Made by a program: the position numbers and the translations under genes. DNA of 41,195 bases from Puniceicoccaceae bacterium K14 (GTDB lineage Bacteria > Verrucomicrobiota > Verrucomicrobiia > Opitutales > Opitutaceae). Under the pieces are notes generated by a model. The model was not told where the DNA came from, did not search any database, and saw only the letters and a list, made by a program, of their open reading frames with translations. The DNA lies in the NCBI GenBank assembly GCA_022538095.1, contig JAKYXN010000046.1:1-41195 (forward strand), read 5' to 3'. Of this stretch, positions 35,122 through 41,195 are shown piece by piece (the first letter of the stretch is position 1; every line of letters begins with the position of its first letter).

Positions 35122-35906
35122 TCTTTCAATAAAATATCTGTTTCTTGAAGCCAGTCGAAATAGAACTGCTCTTCTTTTCCTTCCCCTTTCCGTAGGCGGG
35201 TCCGTCGCTTGTACGAGTGCTCAATCCACAGCAGGTCACCGTGGTAAAAGAGCTATCATTCATATTGTATTCATTATCTAAGGGCGACGTTTTTACGATA
35301 TAGGAAATTGAAGTGCCACCAAAAGTTGAAAAGAAAAGGTTGAAGGCATAGCTAAGAAAACCTCTCTCCATTTTTATCGAATTATTTATGTGACTTGTGA
35401 TTTGGTGGATAATTTCAGAGGCTCCGGGCTACGATTGTGAGTTTCTGCACTAGGATACAAGGGAAGAATGACTGGTTCTTTAGAAGTGTTATCCCAGCTT
35501 AGCCTGTTTGCCGGGCGAGTGTTGGGCTTTTGAAACTAGCTAGGAGTCGTGTCGATTTATTCGGAGTAGGTGGATAGGATTGGAGGTATTTGTGAGTTGT
35601 TGAGAGAAGTGTGTGTATTCATTATGTGGGTGCTGACGAGATGAGGGACCATGTTTCTCGTTGATCTATGTTTTTTGACAATTTTTTGGATCCGACATTC
35701 TTTGTATTTTCAGCATTTTAGATTGGGTCGGGTGGAAATTAGTGATTTAATGAAAAATGTGACTGTATCTTTTTAAGTATGGCCAGGCAATTTGATTGAT
35801 CAAGGTACTGAATTGTTGGACGACTTATCTATACGAATTTGATGATTGATTTTTTCCTTGGCTATGAGGGGGACGTCCTACTTAGTCGGTATAGTCTCTT
35901 TTTACA
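35122..35906. other. Non-coding or decayed stretch before the ankyrin gene
   Basis: About 785 bases without a supported gene. Small frames at 35084-35281 (+) and 35126-35371 (-) lack family content; the latter begins MERGFLSYAFNLFF and could be the start of the decayed LysM gene. TTGACA occurs at about 35676 on the plus strand, about 230 bases before the ankyrin gene, without a good -10. No RNA gene was seen. Confidence 0.35.
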
Positions 35907-38198
35907 ATGAAGGTTTACCCCGTTTTTTTGTTACTTTTCGTTTCTTTGACTCAATTTGCTGCAAGTGAGGTTGATCTTATTTACAGTGTCTCTGGTAAAG
36001 AGTATTTGATTAGCTCGTTCGAAGAAGGGTTGCCCAAGTTGGATGATAATTCTTTGGATACAGGAAAATCATTGAATGGAACTGCAGGTTTTGGTTGGAA
36101 TTGGAGAGGGGCATTGCCCGTTGACTTAAACTATGCTTGGCCGATTCCATTTTATGAAATCCATGAAGCTTCTAAGAAGTACGGAGAATCTGAAAAAACG
36201 AAGACGGCTCGTTTGAATATCCCAGGTAATTTGGATTTCTTACCATGGAGCCAGGAATATTTAGACAATGGGTTACTTGTTTTTGGGTGGGTAGTAGGCG
36301 AAGAAGTGGTTGATATTGTTGTGTCGAGTGTTAACGCGGCCGGGCGGTATGAAGCTGGCTTGAAATTGAATTTGGAGCGTGATATTGAAGAAGGGTACTT
36401 TTTGTTGTGGTTAGTTCGGGATGCTAATTTAGTGAAAAAAACAGAAACACTCCCTTACGAGTGGGCTGCAATTGATGGGAATGAGTCGATTTCCAAAATT
36501 AGTGATGCTTTGAGGTCGAAGGATGTATTTGGAAATACAGCACTTCATTTCGCTGCGTTGAATGGTCATGTTAATATTGTTACGGAATTGCTAGATAGAA
36601 AGGCGAAAAGAAACAGGGAAAACAATTGGGGAGAGATTCCGTTAGCCCTGGCAGCTAGAAATGGAAGATCGGATGTAGCTCAACTGTTGTATTCCGAAAA
36701 AGCAGCAATCGGAAGCCTGGCCAAAAATAATTCATCTTGTTTGTCAAAGGCCGTGGGGAACGGCCATTTCGAAGTCGTTAAAATACTCGCTCCAAAACCT
36801 CCAAAGTCCGGAATCGCGAAAGGAGAGTATTCGCATTCGGCTGTACTAGCGATTAGGCAAGGAAGAGAAAATATCGCTATTTATCTATTAAATCATAAGG
36901 CTAAAGTTGAGCTAACGAACAAGGACAAAAAGGAATCTACCATTTTCAGTTTGTTTTTAAGTGGGTACCCGAGCCTCGCTGAAGTCTTAATAGAAAGATT
37001 TGATGGAGAGTCTATATACGACCGTAAGGGGCATACAATAATGCATGCCATTGCACCCTACTCGGATATAGAGCTTTTGAACAAATATAAAGACATCGGC
37101 TTAGGGGTGAGCGTTACGAATGAGAAAGGACTAACACCATTGGATATAGCCATCGCATACAGTAATTTGCAGGCGATGTGCTGGTTTATTGAAAACAAAG
37201 AAGATAACGATCTTGGTGCGAATTTAGTAGATCCGGTACACAGGGCAGTTGGGCTTGGAAAAGAAGACTCTTTGCACTGCCTCATTGATTATGGATACAA
37301 TGTAAATGTAGTAAATGATAAGGGACGCAATCCATTGATGGAAGCGGTCTATATTGGAAATGGCAAAATAGTAAACTCGTTGATAGACGCGGGAGCTTAT
37401 TGGGAAGTCGATCACGCTGATTTCGATGAATGTGCAGCGTTGGCGATCCAGATGAATGAGGCAGCCATCTTGGAATCTATGATTTCGCAAGGTCTTTCCA
37501 AGGATGCTCGCTTGTTTAATTATTGGACTTTGAGTTATGTAGCGAAATTCTACCAAGCGGAGGATGTCCTGTCATGGACTCAGGATCAAGGCATCCCACT
37601 GGAATCTGAAGACACTTTAAAATCGGGAGATTTGGATACACCTATGAAGGTGAAATCGATTGGTAAAGTTGGCTTTAGCGAGGAGATGCAACGGAAATTT
37701 GGGAGCACCGAGGCGGATGTTACGATTCTAGTAAACAAACTAGGGGAAATCTGTATGAGCCGATATGCTGTAAACACTCCGAAAAGTATTCGATCAGCAG
37801 TTGATAGAGCGTTGTTTGAAGGACAATATTCACCAGGCATCAAAAATGGTGAGCCGGTTAATACTGTAACGCGGTTTAAAATACCTCTCAAGGTTGAATT
37901 AAAGGAAGACGTAGTGTTTGAATTAGATGAGTTGGATGAAAAGCCAAAATCAGTTTTCCAAAGAGCACCGAGATTCCCTTATGCTCTTAAACAAAACAAT
38001 GTGAAAGGTTGGGTGGATCTAGAATGGATAATTGAAACGGATGGTTCTGTTAGAAGAGTCACTGTACTGAGGTCTTCTCATTCGGGATTTAATCAACCAA
38101 GTGTTGAATCAATCAAAGCCTCACGGTGGAAACCAGGGAAGTTGAAAGGTAAGGCAGTAGCTTCTAGAGTAAGGCAGCGAATTACGTTCAATCGCTAA
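35907..38198 (+). CDS. Exported ankyrin-repeat protein with TonB-like C-terminus
   Basis: This 763-residue protein has a signal peptide (about 1-20, cleaved near AAS). An uncharacterised 180-residue region follows, then roughly ten ankyrin-like units (about 204-560, e.g. FGNTALHFAALNGHVNIVTELL, IPLALAARNGRSDVAQLL, GRNPLMEAVYIGNGKIVNSLI, some degenerate), then a linker. A TonB C-terminal-like domain (about 686-763) has RAPRFPYALKQNNVKGWVDLEWIIETDGSVR and the closing SRWKPGKLKGKAV and RVRQRITF. Free TonB-like domains without an N-terminal membrane anchor also act in other envelope proteins. Role is unknown: perhaps an envelope scaffold, or binding of periplasmic partners. Codon use resembles the neighbours. 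Confidence 0.82.
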   Translation: MKVYPVFLLLFVSLTQFAASEVDLIYSVSGKEYLISSFEEGLPKLDDNSLDTGKSLNGTAGFGWNWRGALPVDLNYAWPIPFYEIHEASKKYGESEKTKTARLNIPGNLDFLPWSQEYLDNGLLVFGWVVGEEVVDIVVSSVNAAGRYEAGLKLNLERDIEEGYFLLWLVRDANLVKKTETLPYEWAAIDGNESISKISDALRSKDVFGNTALHFAALNGHVNIVTELLDRKAKRNRENNWGEIPLALAARNGRSDVAQLLYSEKAAIGSLAKNNSSCLSKAVGNGHFEVVKILAPKPPKSGIAKGEYSHSAVLAIRQGRENIAIYLLNHKAKVELTNKDKKESTIFSLFLSGYPSLAEVLIERFDGESIYDRKGHTIMHAIAPYSDIELLNKYKDIGLGVSVTNEKGLTPLDIAIAYSNLQAMCWFIENKEDNDLGANLVDPVHRAVGLGKEDSLHCLIDYGYNVNVVNDKGRNPLMEAVYIGNGKIVNSLIDAGAYWEVDHADFDECAALAIQMNEAAILESMISQGLSKDARLFNYWTLSYVAKFYQAEDVLSWTQDQGIPLESEDTLKSGDLDTPMKVKSIGKVGFSEEMQRKFGSTEADVTILVNKLGEICMSRYAVNTPKSIRSAVDRALFEGQYSPGIKNGEPVNTVTRFKIPLKVELKEDVVFELDELDEKPKSVFQRAPRFPYALKQNNVKGWVDLEWIIETDGSVRRVTVLRSSHSGFNQPSVESIKASRWKPGKLKGKAVASRVRQRITFNR

Positions 38199-38328
38199 TT
38201 TGCGGCCTATTATGTTCAGTTACAATATTCGGTCTAACTATTTTAATGGTTAATGCTATTAAAGATTCTTAAGTAACAGTATTCATTAAATGGTCCTTGT
38301 GGTCATTCGTGGCATAGATTTCGAAGCG

Positions 38329-38724
38329 ATGAAGATTGAACATATTGCAGTGTGGACATGTGATGCGAAAAGGCTGACAGCCTTTTATGAATCTTTTCTA
38401 GGCGGTAGGCTTAGTGAAGAGCATAAAGATGTGGAAATGGGCTTTTACTCTTGTTTTATTGAGTTTTCAGAAGGAGCTCGTTTGGAAATCATGCAAGCGA
38501 TAGGCGTAGAGGAGCGCCCGGATCCTTTAGCTGAGCGAAGTGTTGGCTTTACGCACATGGCGTTTCGCGTAGATGCGGCAGAAGATATCGATGCGATTGC
38601 CAAACGCTTTGTGGAGTGCGGTTATACAATGGAGAAGGAGCCGGTTACAATGGACGATGGCTACTATGAATGCTCCGTATTCGATCCGGATGGCAATATC
38701 GTAGAAATCACCTGGAAAGGGTGA
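38329..38724 (+). CDS. VOC-superfamily protein (glyoxalase-like)
   Basis: This 131-residue protein has the vicinal-oxygen-chelate fold: paired beta-alpha-beta-beta-beta units starting with MKIEHIAVWTCDAKRLTAFYESFLGG and ending ECSVFDPDGNIVEITWKG. Metal-ligand positions appear occupied (His5 in the first strand, Glu near 52-58, His in FTHMAF, Glu in IVEIT), as in glyoxalase I or lactoylglutathione lyase relatives. Such proteins also give resistance to bleomycin or fosfomycin; the substrate cannot be assigned. I chose the ATG at 38329 because the strand begins there; an in-frame ATG at 38290 adds 13 unlikely residues. Confidence 0.82.
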   Translation: MKIEHIAVWTCDAKRLTAFYESFLGGRLSEEHKDVEMGFYSCFIEFSEGARLEIMQAIGVEERPDPLAERSVGFTHMAFRVDAAEDIDAIAKRFVECGYTMEKEPVTMDDGYYECSVFDPDGNIVEITWKG

Positions 38725-38739
38725 AATCGATTTGGTTAT

Positions 38740-39387
38740 TTAGCTAAAGCAGCTTGCCCATTTTCGAGCGAGGGAGGTGTTACCAGAGATTTTGAGACTG
38801 TTTTGTGAAATGAGCTGATTGAGGCTACTTTTTCCTTTGAATAATTTTTCAAAGCTATCGCGGTTTCCTTCTATCGTGGCATCGTGTGTGTGCGTTGTGG
38901 ATATGTCTAATTGAAGCCCATCTTTGGCGATGATGGCATAGATTGAACTTTCTACGGATTTGATTAGAACGGTCCCTTCTAGCTTTGGGGCTTTTTCTCG
39001 TTTATAGAGTAGCTTGATAGCGACGAGATCCCATTCAGGTTGGTAAAGAGAGTCTGGGCTTGGCGGTGATTGAGGTAATTGAATACCCCAACGTATGAGT
39101 TCTCTTAGGACATTTTCTAGGCCTTCTCCAAGCGGGGTTAGCTTGTATTGCATGCGCCTGGAATTGGGTGAGCAGGGTTGTTTTTCTATGACAGCATGGG
39201 TTTCGAGCTCTTTGAGTCGGGTGGTAAGAAGGTTGGTTCCCATTCCTTGGAGGTGGGGTAATAGATCCCCAAAGCGTTTAGGGCCTAAGATCAACTCGCG
39301 AATAATCAACAGGGTCCAACGCTCTCCTATAAGGTCAAGGGCAAGGGCGATATTGCACGCTTGCTTGTAGCTTCTAGCTTTGCTCAT
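38740..39387 (-). CDS. HxlR-family regulator with C-terminal SCP2-like domain
   Basis: This 215-residue protein has an HxlR winged-helix DNA-binding domain (about 8-105): CNIALALDLIGERWTLLIIREL, GPKRFGDLLPHLQGMGTNLLTTRLKELE, and YKLTPLGEGLENVLREL. A C-terminal region of about 100 residues (VESSIYAIIAKDGLQLDIS to GNTSLARKWASCF) resembles the SCP2-like sterol-transfer fold found fused to HxlR proteins. Cys in SYKQACNIAL is the position used by redox-sensing members of the family. It is divergent from a small membrane protein gene with a shared 78-base gap, so it may control it. Confidence 0.86.
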   Translation of the reverse strand: MSKARSYKQACNIALALDLIGERWTLLIIRELILGPKRFGDLLPHLQGMGTNLLTTRLKELETHAVIEKQPCSPNSRRMQYKLTPLGEGLENVLRELIRWGIQLPQSPPSPDSLYQPEWDLVAIKLLYKREKAPKLEGTVLIKSVESSIYAIIAKDGLQLDISTTHTHDATIEGNRDSFEKLFKGKSSLNQLISQNSLKISGNTSLARKWASCFS

Positions 39388-39465
39388 ACATGGATGATGA
39401 TAAAAACTATACCTTTTTAAAGTTTTTAATTGCTATATGAAATTAAAGTAAATTAGAAATGGTGT

Positions 39466-39864
39466 ATGAAAGCGAAAACAGTTGTGAGTGGAAAGCTTAG
39501 GAGGGCGATTCGGGCGAATGCAGTTTTTTCGAGTGTGAGTGGAATTGTTTTTATTGGATTTGCGGGTTGGTTGGCTTCGTTTACTGGAATTATTAGCGAG
39601 TTGATAATCAGAGTAGTTGGGATCGGCCTGGTTGGGTTTGCTGCGTATTTGTTTCTTCTGACGAAAGTGAAAGAAGGAATATTTGAGCCTGCTAAAGTGT
39701 GGAGTGTCGTTGTTGGCGACTATTTGTGGGTATTGGGGTCTCTCGTTGGTCTAGCTCTTTGGCATGGGGCGTTGACGAGTGAGGGACTATACCTGGTCTC
39801 AGCTATTGCCTATCTTCGTTGGCGTGATTGCCAGTCTCCAAGCGTATTTTCTAATAAATGCTGA
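39466..39864 (+). CDS. Small four-helix membrane protein, possibly frameshifted
   Basis: This 132-residue protein has predicted membrane segments near 22-40, 43-64, 77-95 and 99-115, preceded by the basic KLRRAIRANAVFS. It resembles a widespread unnamed family of DoxX-size membrane proteins found divergent from HxlR/MarR regulators. The last ~18 residues in this frame (YLRWRDCQSPSVFSNKC) are unlike a membrane helix. The +1 frame reads PIFVGVIASLQAYFLINAEKTP and stops at 39877, which is a plausible final helix, so a one-base frameshift near 39808-39822 is suspected. Function is unknown. Confidence 0.62.
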   Translation: MKAKTVVSGKLRRAIRANAVFSSVSGIVFIGFAGWLASFTGIISELIIRVVGIGLVGFAAYLFLLTKVKEGIFEPAKVWSVVVGDYLWVLGSLVGLALWHGALTSEGLYLVSAIAYLRWRDCQSPSVFSNKC

Positions 39865-39885
39865 GAAGACCCCTTAAAAGGCGCA

Positions 39886-41195
39886 TCATTCGACTAGCCA
39901 TGAGTGGATGGCGAGTAGTGAGACGACGACTGCGAGTGATACACCTAGGAGCGTTAAAAGGTAGCTTTGTTTTGGAGCTCGTACTTCATTGGTAGCAATC
40001 GGCTTTTTTTGGGAGAAAGCAAATAGAAAAATTGCTGATATGAGAAAACCGAATACGTTCCACCAGAGCCAGATCATTTGAGGAACTGCGAGCCAAATAA
40101 TGACGTTGACAGCTACTCCTGCGATGAAACTGGAGATCGCGGAGGTGGGCGACTTGAGGGTTCGCTGGGTTAATAAGAAGACGAAGCAGGCTAGAATGGG
40201 GCCGTTGAAGGCGGAGCTGATTGCGTTTACCAAAACGAGGACAGTGGCTTGGAACCCGCTAAAGAGAAACGCTAGTCCGCAGCAGGCGACGCCGAAGATG
40301 ACGGTTAGACTGCGGGCACGTTGAAGGGGGTTCCGAAAAAAGGGGAACGGTAGCTTCTTCCCATCGAGAAAATCTTTTTCGAGGGCAGCGCTTAGAGAGT
40401 TGATGTTTGAATCCAGGCTGGACATGGCAGCGGCGAGAATTTCGGATACAATGATGCCTTTGAGACTTACAGGGACGTACTCAATAATGAAATACTGAGC
40501 AATGAAGTCTGGGTTTTGCCCCATCATTTTGCCTTGCAGCCATTCGGATTGTTGAAAGAAGAGCCCGAGGAGAACGCCGAAACTGCAGTAGGTAAGTACG
40601 AGTGGGAAGCGTAGGCTACCATTGAGCAAGATGGCTTTGCGGGCGGTGGCGACATTTTTTGCAGCTAGTAAGCGCTGTGCCTGGCTTTGATCGCAGCCAT
40701 AGTAGGCGAGGTAGAGGAAAAAGCCGCCGATTAGCATGGGGCAGAAGCTGTAAGACTGACCGTCGTTAAGACCGTTTCCAGAAAATTGATAGATGGAGAG
40801 TCGATTGGAGTCGAAATTGCTCAATGCCTCCCAGGGCGAATCAATCAATGTCAAGAGGACGATACTACAAATAAGGGCGCTGAGCCAGAGGACCACGAGT
40901 TGAATGATGTCGGAATATATATCAGCTTCGATCCCGCCGATGGTCGTGTAAACCAGAGAGAGCCCGCCGACGAGGAGAATGCTCATAGGCAAGGATAATC
41001 CCAAGCATACGGATACGACTACGGACATGGCGTAGAGAGCGACGCCGGTGGTCAGTCCGCGTCCGGCGATGAGGAGGGCACTCAATGCTAAGCGCGTAGA
41101 GCGTCCCATTCGCTCTTCGACTGCCGAGAAGATTGTTGTGGCTCCTTCCTTCTTGTAGCCGATTACAAGATACAAAGTACCGATTGCGGCGAGCG
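39886..41195 (-). CDS. Sodium:solute symporter (SSS), N-terminus cut by window end
   Basis: This SSS-family permease has at least ten membrane segments in the visible part. Visible conserved segments include GLSLVYTTIGGIEADIYSDIIQ, YYGCDQSQAQRLLAAKN, and AAAMSSLDSNINSLSAALEKDF with the Ser-rich Na+-site helix. The frame remains open through the last base (the codons before the TTG at 41173-41175 are also coding-like, LAAIGTLYLVIG), so the real start and first ~50-70 residues are outside the window. Sequence style suggests a sialic-acid, sugar or myo-inositol type symporter, but the substrate cannot be set. Confidence 0.87.
   Translation of the reverse strand, partial: LAAIGTLYLVIGYKKEGATTIFSAVEERMGRSTRLALSALLIAGRGLTTGVALYAMSVVVSVCLGLSLPMSILLVGGLSLVYTTIGGIEADIYSDIIQLVVLWLSALICSIVLLTLIDSPWEALSNFDSNRLSIYQFSGNGLNDGQSYSFCPMLIGGFFLYLAYYGCDQSQAQRLLAAKNVATARKAILLNGSLRFPLVLTYCSFGVLLGLFFQQSEWLQGKMMGQNPDFIAQYFIIEYVPVSLKGIIVSEILAAAMSSLDSNINSLSAALEKDFLDGKKLPFPFFRNPLQRARSLTVIFGVACCGLAFLFSGFQATVLVLVNAISSAFNGPILACFVFLLTQRTLKSPTSAISSFIAGVAVNVIIWLAVPQMIWLWWNVFGFLISAIFLFAFSQKKPIATNEVRAPKQSYLLTLLGVSLAVVVSLLAIHSWLVE

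Noticed and set aside
35126-35371. 81-codon minus-strand frame with hydrophobic start
   Set aside because: No family resemblance; could be the 5' part of the decayed LysM gene, so not called as a separate CDS.
1-41195. CRISPR arrays, rRNA, tRNA, phage or complete insertion sequence
   Set aside because: No spaced direct repeats, no rRNA or convincing tRNA fold, and no transposase or phage structural genes were found on either strand.

Overview
The window reads as chromosomal DNA of a free-living, probably marine, Gram-negative bacterium with moderate GC content. The best guess is Verrucomicrobiota, class Opitutae (Puniceicoccales/Pelagicoccus-like). The reasons are the family mix (DUF2851, DUF4212 plus a VC_2705-type symporter, GAF/LuxR orphan regulators), the Tat and Sec exported proteins, a long Pro/Ala-rich IF-2, and weak Shine-Dalgarno sites. 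This assignment is inference. No 16S gene, tRNA, phage, CRISPR array or intact transposase is visible.

Layout. (1) 1-2.5 kb is accessory: a palindromic multi-hairpin repeat cut by the window edge, about 640 bp without a clear gene, a lone glycosyltransferase, and the C-terminal stump of an M16 peptidase. (2) 2.5-4.4 kb holds an exported esterase and a divergent sulfur-response pair: an ArsR repressor of the YgaV/BigR type and a membrane rhodanese of the YgaP type, with a palindrome between them. (3) 4.5-11.7 kb is mostly minus strand: an exported fusion of an MbnP-like domain to a di-heme MbnH/MauG-type peroxidase, a two-subunit sodium/solute symporter, a D-Ala-D-Ala carboxypeptidase, a LysM/amidase protein translationally coupled to a MerC-like membrane protein with a His-rich loop, and small membrane proteins. 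(4) 11.8-22.3 kb is the conserved core: a DUF2851 gene, then nusA-infB-rbfA-nrnA-truB-ribF-tlyA-nadK-PPOX. These are tightly packed on the plus strand, with several overlapping stop/start pairs. nusA is preceded by a promoter-like sequence and an intrinsic-terminator hairpin, which suggests attenuation. (5) 22.3-32.6 kb has a large chemoreceptor, an unknown gene, RNase R, glycogen synthase, an SRPBCC plus TIGR01777 epimerase fusion, and cysteine synthase with a clear terminator. (6) 32.7-35.9 kb has two neighbouring LuxR-type regulators, then about 1.8 kb of decayed DNA containing several palindromes, a 255-bp element bounded by perfect 23-bp inverted repeats with a 45-codon ORF inside, and a broken LysM gene. 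(7) 35.9-41.2 kb has a secreted ankyrin protein ending in a TonB-like domain, a VOC protein, an HxlR regulator divergent from a small membrane protein whose C-terminus looks frameshifted, and a sodium/solute symporter cut by the window end.

The most interesting observations are: the one-chain MbnP-MbnH arrangement; the sulfide/persulfide-sensing ArsR with both sensor cysteines but no normal start codon upstream of its conserved fold; the inverted-repeat element with a tiny ORF; the cloverleaf-like repeat at the left edge; the ankyrin-TonB fusion; and the LysM-amidase/MerC coupling. None is a proven new system. All functional calls rest on motif recognition by eye.
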